DNA of 64,000 nt from Acanthococcus lagerstroemiae (taxonomy: Eukaryota; Arthropoda; Insecta; Hemiptera; Eriococcidae). The stretch is from contig CM063112.1 in the NCBI GenBank assembly GCA_031841125.1, forward strand, positions 7,466,603 to 7,530,602. The letters are read 5' to 3'. A program made the translations under genes and the position numbers. How positions within the stretch are numbered: the first letter of the stretch is position 1; each line of letters begins with the position of its first letter. The notes beneath the pieces are model-generated. The model did no database searches. It had not been told where the DNA came from and was given only the letters and a program-made list of their open reading frames with translations. Of the stretch, positions 1-10,840 are shown one piece after another.

Positions 1-174
1 TTATTTATACTACTCCAAGTTGCTACGTATACCATTGTACAAAGGTGTCTGATATGCTGGTACTGAGGAAGGCGTTACCGTCTGTGTTTTTGGGCCCCAA
101 GTCAATAATCACTTGGGGAAAAGAGGTCAAGTAAAGTCAAGTATTTTCAAATTTCAGATTTGTTAGACACCCTG
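1..174 (-). mobile_element. Truncated TIR element, one end (CAGGGTGTCTAAC type)
   Basis: The stretch ends at 174 with a sequence whose reverse complement begins CAGGGTGTCTAACAAATC. The same end appears at 5948 and, as paired ends, at 62296-62628 and 63465-63748. The other end would lie outside the window. No coding capacity is visible. Assignment to the TIR family rests only on this shared terminal sequence. Confidence 0.45.
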
Positions 175-301
175 TATGAAGGCAGTCTTCAAGTGATAAG
201 CAGTGCTTTCTGCTCCTATCTAGTCCTCACAGATTCTTTCTTCGGCAAAGCAGTAGGGAGTTTTGTAATAGAAGCATACTGGTGAACAGAATTGCTGAAG
301 T

Positions 302-837
302 ACCCTGTTAGTTGTAGAAATTGGCGTACGTTGTGCACTGATAGGGACACTGGGAAGGCTTCTGCTACATGAGTCTTTTTCTCACTGTTCTATTGAAGAT
401 GTCAGAACCTACAAGAAGCATTGTCAGAGATTTAGAGTGAGGCTCTCCTCTAAAATACGCTATGTTTCTAGAGCACCAAAAACCCGAGTATGCTAAGGCG
501 CCGTGGCTACCCTTATTTTTTTTCCGTTGACGAGCGTACGTGTCGCGGCCGACGATCGAGGCTGTCCGCGGCAAAGATCGAGGTTGCACGGTGATTGAAA
601 AACTGAAAATGGTTCCCTAGCAATACTCCCGTGTACTGTGCTCTAGCATACTCGGGTTTTTGGTGCTCTAGTAACATAGCGTATCTTAGAGGAGAGCCTT
701 ACTCTAAATCTCTGACAATGCTTTTTGTAGGTTCTGACATCTTCAATAGAACAGTGAGAAGAAGACTCATGTAGCAGAAGCCTTCTCAGTGTCCCCATCA
801 GTGCACAACGTACGCCAATTTCGTCAACTAACAGGGT
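302..837. mobile_element. Foldback element with ~192-bp inverted arms
   Basis: The left arm (302-493) and right arm (646-837) are near-identical inverted copies around a spacer of about 150 bp. The outer ends read ACCCTGTTAGTTG and its complement, and the inner ends read CCCGAGTATGC and its complement. The spacer is GC-richer and unrelated to the arms. I see no target-site duplication and no transposase. Open frames inside are mirror artefacts of the arms. A non-autonomous DNA transposon or foldback element is the best reading; the superfamily is not assigned. Confidence 0.75.
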
Positions 838-849
838 GAGCGCGTGGAG

Positions 850-974
850 ACACCCGAGTTTTGACATCCGCCATTTTCAGTTTCGTGGTGCCCGACGATT
901 CACAACTCACTACGCGGAATGTTCTCGTTCTGGCACCAAGTGCCTCAAAATGGCGGGTGTCAGTACTCGGGTGT
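850..974. repeat. Short inverted repeat with AAAATGGCGG core
   Basis: The arms at 850-878 and 945-974 are inverted copies carrying ACACCCGAG at the outside and CCGCCATTTT at the inside, around a ~65-bp loop. The inner core resembles the arms of the Mutator-like palindromes at 3991, 13961 and 55121. The flanking sequence around 966-999 resembles the inner arm of the 302-837 foldback. No TSD was found. Confidence 0.55.
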
Positions 975-2440
975 TTCTAGGTGCTCTAGTTACTCGAGCG
1001 CAGACAAGTTGCTCCTGTGTCGGTTGGCGAGGAGAGTAAACGTCGCCATCGAATAAGCAGAATGCAGTTTTTGGGTCTTCGTATTCTCGAACGGGAATCG
1101 ATGTTCGGGCTCTTAACACGACTGTAATGGCGGAATAAAGGACCCGACCCAGCAGCCATTAAAAGCACGATTTTTCTCGTAATTACTCGATTCCGTTTGA
1201 TCGCCAATCGCTATTCGCATTCGTACTGGCATTTCGGGGGTCATCAAAATACGATAACCTGGAAAACGCGTTCAGTTGCCGGTACGATGCGAGGCGATGG
1301 CCGAATGAAATGTGGAAATTCCTCCGCTAATCGGATAAACGAAAGTGTGAGTGGGTTCGTGGGTCTGCGAAATCGCGCTTCGCGGAGATACTTAAAACCC
1401 CTTTCAGGTATAATAAGATTTTAAATTCGTCATTAAATTGCGTTAATCGAAATGATAGTTGTGGTGGTGGTTGTTCTTTTTTTGTGTGTAAATTGCGAGT
1501 ATAGCAGAGCTGGAAGCTTTTACGTCTTGGACGCGTTTTTAACGAGAAATCTGTCGGTGTGCCTCCCGTCTGTCGCTCGCTCTCTCACGCAATCTCGGTG
1601 TCTCTGTCACGTTTATCGTCGCTAATTATACGATCAATAAAGCAACTTGACTCGTTCGCGAGCATCGCATGTATATGGGATAATATACAGACACGGCCCG
1701 GCCATCAGTAACGGCGTTATCGACGTATTTATTACTTTAATTAGCCATTGTCGTTTTATTAATGGAGTTCCCATCTGATAAACTGAGTGGTTCGTTACGC
1801 ATGTGGGCTCGGCTAGCGGTATTGAACCGAAGTACCGGACTGGATGTGGATACGCGCGCGGTTGCTTATCGCAAGTCTTATCGTTATCATTCCGCGACGA
1901 CCTGCACTTTACCCCAGGTCTTGAAGGGTCGAAACCAAGTCTGAAAGGGTTAAAGAATACGGAGCTAGTAAAGAAGAGCATTAAAGAGTTCTGAACAAGT
2001 CTAAAACCATAAAGAGGATGAACTATAGTATTGAAACAAGTGTCTGTGAGGTCTGAGGAAGAACTGAGAAGTCTACAGCGAACCTTCGATTGTTATCTGA
2101 AATAAGTACCAGTTTAACTCGAGAGTTCTTTGTCACAACGTATACGGGCTTTTCTCCATTATCAGATTATGGCAGTAAATATACCCCCCTCCTGCTCAGT
2201 GGCAGATTCAGGAAGCAATCCGGGTATGACCAACTCACCGTATGCCAAAATTGAGTCGTTTTCACTTCTAACTGTCCCTCCTCTAGATCTGGATCATTTC
2301 TGTATGCTCTAGATCGCAGTTGAGGGAGCAGAAAAGCGGTAATACTTACAGTTTTGAATTATTTGTGCTGCTGACTATTAGCTTGCATATAGCCTTAAAC
2401 GTGTTTTGGTTGAAGCAGTACTAGTCTCCATTGCGGGGAA
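975..2440. other. Unassigned sequence, CpG-richer first half
   Basis: From about 1000 to 1640 the sequence is relatively rich in CpG compared with the rest of the window, without a recognisable exon. From about 1920 to 2090 there are degenerate AAGAGTCT-like words similar to those near 40.5 kb and 48.6 kb. No long frame, RNA gene or TIR pair was recognised. A regulatory or UTR role for the CpG-richer part is possible but not shown. Confidence 0.3.
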
Positions 2441-3372
2441 GTAACTACATAGGTTGTCGCTAAGTAACTGAGACTAAAATGCGTACGGTCCCACCAACGC
2501 TAACTATCGGCGTTTCAACGCAGGGGATAATTTGGTTCATTAGCTATCAATTGAGACCACGCCTAGCTGATTTGATTGAAAACTCGCTGTTCCAGACCAA
2601 TTTGAGAAAAACCATATGCGTTGACCCCTACAGGTTTTTTAAAGATTTTTTTGAAGGAAGGAAAAAAAACATACGATTACAAAATTTGTTATTAATCATC
2701 AGCTTCATTAAGTACACAAATATATATTTCAAAATAAACGCCATTCATGGCTATACAGGCGTCCATTCATTCTTGCCATTTATCGAACGTTTTCGCATAT
2801 TCCGCCGCCGGTAAGGAGGAGAAAAACATCCGCGCCGCGGTGATGACTTCTAAAAAAATCACAATTCACCCCCACCCCCGTATAGTCCTGACCTCGCCCC
2901 TGTGACTTTTGGTTATTTCCTCAACTAAAGGCAGCCTTACAGGGTCGTCAATTCAACACACGAGTCAAGAAGTCGCATCACCGCGGCGCAGATGTTTTTC
3001 TCCTCGTTACTGGCGGCAAAACACGTGAAAACGTTCGATAAATGGCAAGAACGAATGGACGTTTGTATAGCCATGAATGGCGCTTATTTTGAAAAATATA
3101 TTCGTGTGTTTAATGAAGATGATGATTAATAAAAAATTTTGTAATTGTATGTTTTTTTTCCTTATTTAAAAAACCTGTAGGGGTCAACGTATATGGTTTT
3201 TTTCAAATTGGTCTGGAACAGCGAGTTTTCAATCAAATGAGCTTGGTATGGTCTCAATCGATAGCTAATGAACCAAATTATCCCCCTACTGCGTTGAAAT
3301 GCCGATAGGTAGCGTTGGTGGGCCGTACGAATTTTAGTCTCAGTTACTTAGTGACAACCTATGTAGCAGTAC
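2441..3372. mobile_element. Large foldback element, ~400-bp inverted arms
   Basis: Sequence starting AGTAACTACATAGGTTGTC at 2441 is repeated in inverted orientation up to 3372. The arms are about 400 bp each (2441-2850 and about 2970-3372) with many scattered mismatches and small indels, around a spacer of about 120 bp. The left arm is open in one frame for 111 codons, but the product resembles nothing I know and the mirrored arm is not open in the same way. Long TIRs of this kind occur in Mutator-like, Polinton and foldback elements. A 9-bp direct repeat AGCAGTACT lies at 2414-2422 and 3365-3373, but the right copy overlaps the arm, so it is not a secure TSD. Confidence 0.75.
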
Positions 3373-3420
3373 TTGTATTCATGAGCGACATCTCAAAACG
3401 ATATCACTACTAAAATTCCC

Positions 3421-3560
3421 ACACCAGAGCAACATGATTTGTGATGAATTGATAAGTTCGTTTAGAAATTGCAGCAATTTATCACTTGGCGACTCGCACG
3501 TCATACTGATGGTATTATCACTACAACTCAGCAGCTCGTGATATCGCGTTGCTCTGGTGT
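3421..3560. mobile_element. Small TIR element (ACACCAGAGCAAC ends)
   Basis: ACACCAGAGCAAC at 3421 is matched by its complement ending at 3560. The internal 110 bp is AT-rich and non-coding. The size and ends fit a MITE. I could not define a TSD, so the superfamily is open. Confidence 0.5.
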
Positions 3561-3990
3561 AGACAGTTTTTTCAATTTGCTTTACTGCCGTTTGAAGTGG
3601 TATCGCGGGTGATGTGTTGCTAATTGCTAGTTGCTTTGGAGATGCTGTTTTTGAAACAACAAGAGAACAGAAAACATTGTTTCTGCTTCAAGTGGTCAAG
3701 TTCCTAGATTTTGCTAAGAAATAAATTTTTACTGCGCCAACTATACCGTTCTGTAACTGAAAGATACAAAGATCCGTAATTTTCCATTGACATTTCCTTC
3801 TGCCTGCGCTGTGCCGCACACACTGATGTAGAAAATGGAAATACATTTAAAAAATTTTTTCAGCTCTCGAACTGCTCAGCTGGATGACAATTTTTGGAAT
3901 TGGTGTAGTCCTTAGGACAAAGTGAGGTTCTTCGATACTCCTGTAGAGGCTCTTACCTTCGAATTGTTCGAATTTATTATGTCGTACTGA

Positions 3991-4160
3991 AGCTCTAGAT
4001 AGAAGAGTACAATTGCCCGCCATTTTGAACCCAACAACGCGCCCGTCGATGCCGAATTGACTACACGGTACGCTCCGTATAGTCCAACTCGGCATACACG
4101 AGCATGGTTGAAGTCAAAATGGCGGACGATCGTACTTACACGAAGTATACAGAGCTCTAA
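3991..4160. mobile_element. Mutator-like palindromic MITE with 9-bp TSD
   Basis: A 170-bp near-palindrome has arms containing CGCCATTTTG and GCGCCCGTCGATGCCG and their complements. It is flanked by the exact 9-bp direct repeat TCGTACTGA (3982-3990 and 4161-4169). Long TIRs plus a 9-bp TSD are the hallmark of Mutator-like elements. Related copies lie at 13961-14542 (10-bp TSD) and 55121-55273. No transposase is present, so it would be mobilised in trans. Confidence 0.75.
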
Positions 4161-5018
4161 TCGTACTGATCCACTATTCTTGAAGCATTTTTAATCGAAA
4201 TATTCCGATTAGGAAGGATCAATTCCTTCGATTGCTCTTCCCGTGTATCCGCGCTGGGTCCAGAAACTAATGTCGTAATGTGTAGCTACATTTAGGTATC
4301 TAAAGTGCTCTTTCAATGCTCTAATACATAATATTTTAATTTGTTCCAGGTGAGTGTCGATTTCTTGATGATCATGACCAAGGTTGCGAAACTACCAAAT
4401 ACTGATATATTCGTAAGTATTCAGCAATATGAATATCTTTCTGGAGCGATTCCGATAAACATATTTCCCTGTAGTAAGGGCAACTGCCTTCTTTGTCCTC
4501 CCCGTGTATCCGCTCCTGTTTCTCCATGAAGCAAAATCGATACATATTTCAAAAGATAATGGCAACAAATCACTCATACCTCATAGATGAGATGGTTTCG
4601 ATTTTAAAGCCTCACTGAGTATCAGTGTGTCTGGACGAATCTATTAATAAATCTGGAAACATTTTGAAAGAGGGGTAAACGAGTCTTGAAATACAGTGGC
4701 TATAAGACTTGCGGGAGGCTGCTTAAAGAAGACGAGCCATCCACCCTAAAAACCAACTGGAAAAATACACAGCTGATTTTACGTAATTTTTTCTCCATTG
4801 TTAATTCCAAGATATAAGAAATCCAAATAATGTACGCTTCCAACTGCGAAGCTACAGACTGCAGTCGCGCAGCAAAGATGAAGATCAATGAACGAATTTC
4901 TCTCTGTGACTATAGATAGTCAAAGCTTTCTCTGAAATATGTGTGTACAAACAATGACTCTGAAATGTGAATGAAACGAATTCATGTAGCTAGAAAACAT
5001 TCTTCTAATCCTCTATAT
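4161..5018. other. Unassigned AT-rich sequence with AG|GT junction
   Basis: No gene or repeat was recognised. At 4330-4356 a pyrimidine-rich stretch ends in TTGTTCCAG followed directly by GTGAGT. This is a 3' splice site abutting a 5' splice site, the form of a recursive splice point in long insect introns. It may equally be chance. The rest carries only short frames. Confidence 0.25.
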
Positions 5019-5216
5019 CAGTGATTCCCAACAGGTGGTCCGCATGAGGATGACTTAGGGGTCCGCGAGCTGATCCGAAAATGTTTCGTTCGTCAGGAAT
5101 TTGACAGTTTTAGCAAATTTGAAGTATATTTAAATGCATTATATTATACATAAGGGGTCCTTGAAACTATAATGATTTTTTCAGGGTTCTTGAAAATTTT
5201 TTGTTGGGAACCCCTG
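5019..5216. mobile_element. hAT-type MITE, 198 bp, 8-bp TSD
   Basis: The ends are CAGTGATTCCCAAC and the complement of CAGGGGTTCCCAAC. The flanking 8-mers CTCTATAT (5011-5018) and CTCTGTAT (5217-5224) differ at one base. CAG-type ends and an 8-bp TSD fit hAT elements. The interior contains two copies of a GGGGTCC word and no coding frame. Confidence 0.8.
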
Positions 5217-6096
5217 CTCTGTATTATTTATATTTAATTCAACCGATTCTACCAATTCTGTTGGCATCTTAGGAATTCGTAATTCTTCATCCGCTGAATA
5301 CCTTGGACGATTATTTTTATGGTCAAAACGACAAAGGAAGAATTTTATTTCGATTCAGATGAAAAATTTTATTTCGATTCAGGAAAAGTTTAAGGACAAT
5401 TTGAACAGGCATAACTAAGATTAGCCCCAATACTATTAAAACTTGTTGACGGGTATGCAGTCTTGAGAACATCGGAAGTACATTTGTTCTTCATAACTTT
5501 GTAACTCAGCATTGACATAGAACAATTGAAAAATAATGAACCACAACTTACATATACAATTGTAGGTCATTTTTTAATTGTTCACGTTGACATTTCCTTA
5601 GTTCTTCTCGTTTTGCTTGATAAATTTGGAGTCTCTGTTGTAGTATTTCTCCTCGATGCTTCCTGTGATATATACAGGTCTGCTTCTGGCATTCTGATCT
5701 ACGTTCATGGACGTCGCTGAGGGGGGGGGAGTAGACGGGTAGTACTTACTTCCATTTTTTTTGGGGGGGGAGGCATGATCAAGATTCCCCCCCCCCCCCT
5801 CCAAAAAATAATGAATAAATAAAAAAATTCAAAGACCAATAATTATATTTATACTTTTAGTTATAAAAATTTTGTAAACGAATTACTGCCAAATGATACC
5901 GCAATTAGTAGTACCGTACCATACACTTAACTCACAATACACATACACAGGGTGTCTAACAAAATCGAAATCTGAAAATAAATGACCTCTCCCTCCACAT
6001 TTGCTATGAATGCGCTAAAATAATAAACTAAAGCTAAATATACTTCTTCGTCTATAATACTGCATTTTCATGTGGAAAAAACCTGATTTCATTGCA
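5217..6096. other. Unassigned AT-rich sequence with poly-G/poly-C runs
   Basis: The sequence has homopolymer G and C runs near 5720-5800 and one orphan TIR end, CAGGGTGTCTAAC, at 5948. The partner end was not found. No gene was recognised. Confidence 0.35.
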
Positions 6097-6098
6097 TA

Positions 6099-6845
6099 AG
6101 GTAGATGAGCCCAATAAGGCCCGGATCTCCAGTATAAGGCCCAATGTACCGATCTTGACCGCTGTGCTTTAGACTCCATTAGAACGTACAGAAAAGTTGT
6201 TCCTTCATGATATGGCAACACTGTCCAGGTGTTTTTATCAAGATATTAGTCCACTGGTGCGAGATATGCCGTTTGATGATTTTCCAATAACGTTTTTTGT
6301 GTAACTTGGAGCAATTTGCGAGTATTATGTTAGTCAAATGGAATGTATCTAGAAATCAAACATTGGATAGTTGTTACAGTGGTAGTTGGTTAACGATCGA
6401 CGCCAGAAAAGTGAAATTTGAGCAGTTTGAAACCGAGGTATGCTATACTCACGAAAAATAGTGTTATGTAACCTAATAAGGCCGAACGTAGTAAGATCAA
6501 TTGATTATCATTTCAGTTATAACTTACTCATAAATTTCTAGTTGAACCATGTTCAACTTTTTATTTACCGAATTTCAGGTCAGAGTTATTAGGTATTAGG
6601 TTGGGTCTTATTAGGTTATAGACCCAGCCTTCTTTTGTGTGCTGGCCTTATCAAATTTTGGAAAAGGGATATTTTTATTAGAAGATCTGAGGAACGTGGA
6701 GCAGTATGGAAAAATTTCAAGCTAGCCAATTTTTAAATATTTCAGTCGACGACTATAACACCAAAAAGGAAAAACATGAAATCACTTACATGAAAATTTG
6801 GAGATCCAAGACCTGAAATTAGGGCCTTATTGAGCTCACCTACCT
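6099..6845. mobile_element. TA-flanked TIR element, 747 bp
   Basis: The left end AGGTAGATGAGCCCAATAAGG and the right end are inverted copies over about 25 bp and are flanked by TA on both sides (6097-6098 and 6846-6847). Internally there are several AATAAGGCC-like words. A TA TSD points to the Tc1/mariner superfamily, but no DDE transposase frame is visible, so it is non-autonomous or deleted. Confidence 0.7.
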
Positions 6846-7497
6846 TAATATGCGCATGGTGATCACGTCTAACATGACTCACATGAGCATGTCATACTTG
6901 CGAAGACTCTTGTAAGCTAATATTTCGATTTATCGTCATTATCAGGGCTGCAATTTTCATGCACGAAAAATAGTGAAATATGCGCATATTTTATGCACTG
7001 AATTCAGTCTAAATAATATGCCAAAATTATAAAATATGCATAAATATGCAAATACAATATGCGTGTATCATTTCAAAGGAAAAATTAAGTTGGATACACT
7101 GAGACAATTCTTATCATATTTTAAAATGATCCAGCAAAGTATCTCCTTAAGAGTCCAATCTTCTTTTAATAGGAGATGCACCCAGGAGGTAATGCACCTG
7201 CTTGTAATTTCTTGAGGATTGATGAATGTGATGCAGGCAAGAGAAAGGTTATGAACATATTTTTCTAAAAGCTTTTCTACTGATTCTTTAACCACTAAGT
7301 CTTCTCAATTTCTTTATGGAGTCGGACATCATTCCCAAAGCTGAGAAAATAACTTTTTTGGGGGAAAAAATTGAAAAATAAGCAAAATTGATGCAAAATA
7401 TGCGATAAATGCCAAAATATGCGAAATATGCAGGATGAAGTGCTGCTCATTTGACTCAGAATTCTGTGATTCGTGAAGATCTTTTGAAACTTACACC

Positions 7498-8365
7498 GGT
7501 GTGGTGGGACGTATGGCAATGCACGCATGCCAAAGTGGCCCCTGAGACACCGCACTCCCAGCACCGGAAACTACCCTTTCGGGCATCGCATCAGTGCCGA
7601 GGGGAACGTCCGCACTCCCAGAGCGCTCGCCTGGAAATTTCAGGTCCCCCACAGCCGGACGCGCTGCCTCTTCCTCTTCACTCACTCATCGCGTGAGACT
7701 CCTCCGTTTGTAGCTCCAGCCCTTGCACTGCGGGCGAGCTCTGATACAGCCCTGGTACTACGGGCGAGCTCCGCGGAACGTGATCCGCCGCCGCAGCAGC
7801 AGCAGCAACTTCAGCTTGTCCTCCTAGGGTCCTCTGCCTCGACCACTCTGCCTCTATCTTCCATCGCATGATGGCCGAAACGAAAGCCGACACCTGGCTC
7901 CAACCGCTTCGGCTCCTCAACATCTCCGGGACCAGGGTGTCCGGCGCAAGACGGTCGATCACGCCGTCTCCGGGATCGATCCGGACCGCCCCGCGCCTCC
8001 CTTGCTCCCAGGCGTCGCACTCGAACAGCGTATGCCACGGCGTGTCCACTTCTCCACTTGTGCAATGGGTGCACTCGGCGCTCGCTGCCAAACCCATCCG
8101 GTGCAGGTATGAGCCGAAACATCCGTGCCCGCTCAAGACCCGGGTCAGGTGGAAGTTCAGGTTCCCGTGCGTCCTACCCGTCCTCAGATCGAGCTCACCA
8201 ATCAGCTCCCGGGTCCACTCGCCTTTCGAAGACTGGGCGAGCCTCTCCTTCCATCTCTGAAGCGTGGTCAGCTGTATGCCACGCTTCGCCCGGCGTGCCT
8301 CCTGACGCGTCGTCCTTGCCTTCTTCTGCGCCTTGTACGACAGCGTCATCTCGTCAACCATCAGC
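7498..8365 (-). mobile_element. 5'-truncated non-LTR retrotransposon without poly-A tail
   Basis: The insertion is bounded by the 10-bp direct repeat AACTTACACC (7488-7497 and 8366-8375). It holds the 3' part of the second ORF on the minus strand and a ~180-bp 3' UTR. The 3' terminus lacks a poly-A tail and ends in CGTCCCACCACACC. The same terminus is found in the 109-bp copy at 35579-35687. GC content and CpG use are much higher than in the surrounding hAT DNA, as expected for a recent arrival. It is 5'-truncated, as target-primed reverse transcription often produces. Confidence 0.85.
7678..8364 (-). CDS. C-terminal part of non-LTR retrotransposon ORF2 (truncated)
   Basis: This open frame of about 228 codons is the end of a reverse-transcriptase polyprotein, downstream of the polymerase domain. 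The protein has a basic stretch with TRQEARRAKRG, then KGEWTRELI, then LSGHGCFGSYLHRMGL, then a Cys/His cluster in which C-x2-C (CTHC) precedes HTLFECDAW. That C-terminal zinc-knuckle-like pattern is typical of R1/Jockey-type LINE polyproteins. It ends at a natural stop at 7678 after an alanine run. There is no start codon of its own; the upstream continuation (positions above 8365) is hAT sequence read through by chance. The polymerase core and endonuclease are missing, so the fragment cannot be active alone. The frame is uninterrupted, which suggests a young insertion. Related pieces: 33724-34020 and 46670-47842. Confidence 0.8.
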   Translation of the reverse strand: MMVDEMTLSYKAQKKARTTRQEARRAKRGIQLTTLQRWKERLAQSSKGEWTRELIGELDLRTGRTHGNLNFHLTRVLSGHGCFGSYLHRMGLAASAECTHCTSGEVDTPWHTLFECDAWEQGRRGAVRIDPGDGVIDRLAPDTLVPEMLRSRSGWSQVSAFVSAIMRWKIEAEWSRQRTLGGQAEVAAAAAAADHVPRSSPVVPGLYQSSPAVQGLELQTEESHAMSE

Positions 8366-8423
8366 AACTTACACCTATACTCCATAGATAAAAGTATGCA
8401 TTCGCATAAAAGTTGCAGCCCTG

Positions 8424-9520
8424 GTCATTATAATTGAATTTTCCAATTCTAAACTCTTTGTTTTCCCTTTAGAGGTATAATTTGCTGATTCTTGAATTTC
8501 TAAATGACCATAACTGAAAATGAATGACTTAAATGACTGTTATGCACTTCCCTCGCCCCAAAAAATCCACCACTGCCGATGAATGTAGGTAAATACTACT
8601 GGAAAAATAACCCCCCACCCCACAAAAAAAATCCAGCGACGCCTCTGATGATATACAAGTTTGGAAGAGACGCGACGCCTCCAAAACCATGTACTTTCAC
8701 TGTGTACCCTCCCTGATATGGTTTTGTCGGTAAATATGATGAAGTTCCGCTCAGTCTGCTTGTATTTCTATCTGAATTTCTGTTCATTTATCATAGATCT
8801 CAAGGGCTAGCCTAGGAGCCTTTTCACACGAATGTGTCGGATATCGGGCCGATATCGGTGATCAACCGTGCGGATGCTTTTCACACTTACCCGATATCGG
8901 ACAGATATAGTGTCGTTGTTGGTGATCGGCTATGTGGATACCTTCTATTTCATTCATACTCCCTGATTATTTACTCATTAGCTGATGTCTGTATAATAAA
9001 CCTATGTTATTTTGGCAGTGTTTAAAACCATTTAACTGAATAAAAATTTTTTGGATAACCTACAAAGCAAAAGAAAGATGACTTAGATGAACTCTTTTCA
9101 AAACAGATGACGTTAGATGACTTATATGATCGGTAGACATCCTGATATACGACTGGAAGTTATTTTCGTTCACACGTAGACGTTTTCAAGGATCGCGCTA
9201 TCCATTCCTTGGATTTTTCTTGTCTTCCACGTTGGGCTCCACAGAGGGCTGATTTTCAATAATTCTAATATCCGCTCCTTTATGTCTGAATAAGGGTTTC
9301 TTAAGTCACTGAGTACAGTTGTGTCATTCTTTTCTCCTCTCCCTCACCCTTTGGGGTCCACAGGGGGCTGATCTTCAATTATTTCGATTTTAAAACCAAA
9401 CCGTGTAAAGCCTCAAAATCAAATGACTACTTATTAAAATTATTATTATGTATTAATTTAATAAAATTATATCAATTATAATAAATAACATCAATTCACC
9501 TAACCCAAGTTATACACAGT
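8424..9520. repeat. Mostly unassigned; two short direct duplications
   Basis: Two units beginning CTTTTCACAC (about 8820 and 8877) share ATATCGG words and GGTGATC. A separate ~40-bp direct repeat containing CCACAG(A/G)GGGCTGAT lies near 9235 and 9357. An imperfect G/T-rich strip near 8600-8660 resembles the CAG-GGCGT ends of arthropod repeats. No gene was recognised. Confidence 0.35.
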
Positions 9521-10840
9521 GTATTCAGAAAGTTCCGGGACTAATTTTGTACAAAATGTCCGGGACGTCCCTTTGTACTACGTGAAACTCCGTGTGTGTG
9601 CTCCGTTTCCGAATACCACATATCCGAAGTCTGTTTTGGAGTCCGCGACGCAGTATGCCGTAAATCCTGTGACTGATCCACCTGGTTGCGATGTAGTAGC
9701 CATAGCAACTCTGAGGCAACCGAAGGAGGACAAAAGACAAAGCAGTTGTAACAAACTGGTCTCGGGCAACCCTTCATCTTCGAGAGTCGAACTGTGGTGG
9801 TACTAACAATCAGGAAGTGAAGAAAACTTCAGCCTCCATTTTTTCCGCCGCCGATTTTTTTTTGTTACTGTACTATTCTTAGTGTACTTGGCCCGTTGAG
9901 ACGCTCTCGGTTGTTTTCTCATTACATCTACTTCCCTCCTCCGTGCCTCCGATCTACTGCTGGAGATATTGTGCCGAAAAGTGCCACCGCTTCGTTTTTC
10001 CAAAACCTACGTTATCCAGCTGTTGCGGAATAATACCAGCTATTTACCTTCGCCGATTGTGAACTCGTTATCCACCGTATCGTCAACTTACTGCGTCGCA
10101 GGAAAAAAAAAAAAAAAAAAGTCGAGCCTAATGAAAAACTTTCAACAGTGAAACAGCCGTAGAACAAGAGCGGGAGTGCGGAGCACTACGCAGGACTGGG
10201 GCGTATATATAAAAGAAAATAAACAGCTCTCGCCATAAACACGAAGAACGTAAAAAAAAAAAAACGGCAACAACGAAAACCGAGGGTAAACCGTGAAATT
10301 TTGTTGATACACAAAACGTTGAAATTGGCGATAAAAGAAAATATCCTGCGACCTCTGCATCCCCGGCTCCCATTTTCGGGCTGTATTAAAATACGAACGT
10401 AAAATGCGACCAGGAAAATGTCGGCTCGCGTATGTACGCGACCTATATACCGACACAGTGTATAAATGGTAGAAAATACATACGTATATCGTATTATACG
10501 TAATACATCCGAGTAGAAGGCGCCAAAGACTGTTAACATTAAGAGCCAGCAATTTAAAACTAATGTATTTTCCAAAACGAAACATAAATAATGAAATACC
10601 AGGCCCGATTTTCGTCATTCACGTCGCGAATCTGGGAAAATGGGAAGACGCGGATAATTGGTATTTTTATGGCATAACTTTCTTTTTTCTCTCCTTTGGT
10701 AGGTCGAAAGCCACGGCAGCAGATCGATAGTTTTTATAGTCTGATGTGCCGTCCCCAGCATTTGCGGAGTTGGGCGGCAATGTCGCCGAAAGGACAACGT
10801 TCATCCACTCGGAATGAAAAGAACGTGTGCACGGATATCC
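9521..10840. other. Unassigned sequence with poly-A tract
   Basis: Several overlapping frames of 60-160 codons occur on the minus strand between 10142 and 10618, but their translations are hydrophobic, biased and unrecognisable. A pure A run of about 18 bases sits at 10092-10109, and a second A run near 10255. Near 9519 a TGTATTCAGAAAGTTCCGGG motif resembles mariner-type termini, without a partner end. No gene assigned. Confidence 0.3.

Larger units (their letters stand above)
6943..8423. mobile_element. hAT element with perfect 8-bp TSD, carrying a LINE
   Basis: The termini CAGGGCTGCAATTTTCATGC and the complement of CAGGGCTGCAACTTTTATGC are flanked by identical 8-mers GTCATTAT (6935-6942 and 8424-8431). 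The subterminal parts are rich in ATATGC words, as in many hAT elements. About 870 bp of the 1481 bp is a later LINE insertion (7498-8365). A frame at 7068-7295 on the minus strand could be transposase debris, but I cannot identify it. Confidence 0.85.

Noticed and set aside
2479..2814. 111-codon open frame as a gene
   Set aside because: It lies wholly in one arm of the large foldback. The mirrored arm is not open in the equivalent frame, and the translation resembles nothing.
2414..3373. AGCAGTACT direct repeat as TSD of the large foldback
   Set aside because: The right copy falls within the inverted arm and the left copy lies about 20 bases outside it, so it does not mark symmetrical ends.
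9519..9560. Mariner end near a TGTATTCAGAAAGTTCCGG motif
   Set aside because: No inverted partner was found within several kilobases and there is no TA pair to support it.
10142..10618. 158-codon minus-strand frame as a membrane protein
   Set aside because: Two overlapping frames of the same strand are equally open over the same DNA, and the aromatic-rich translation follows from AT-rich composition.
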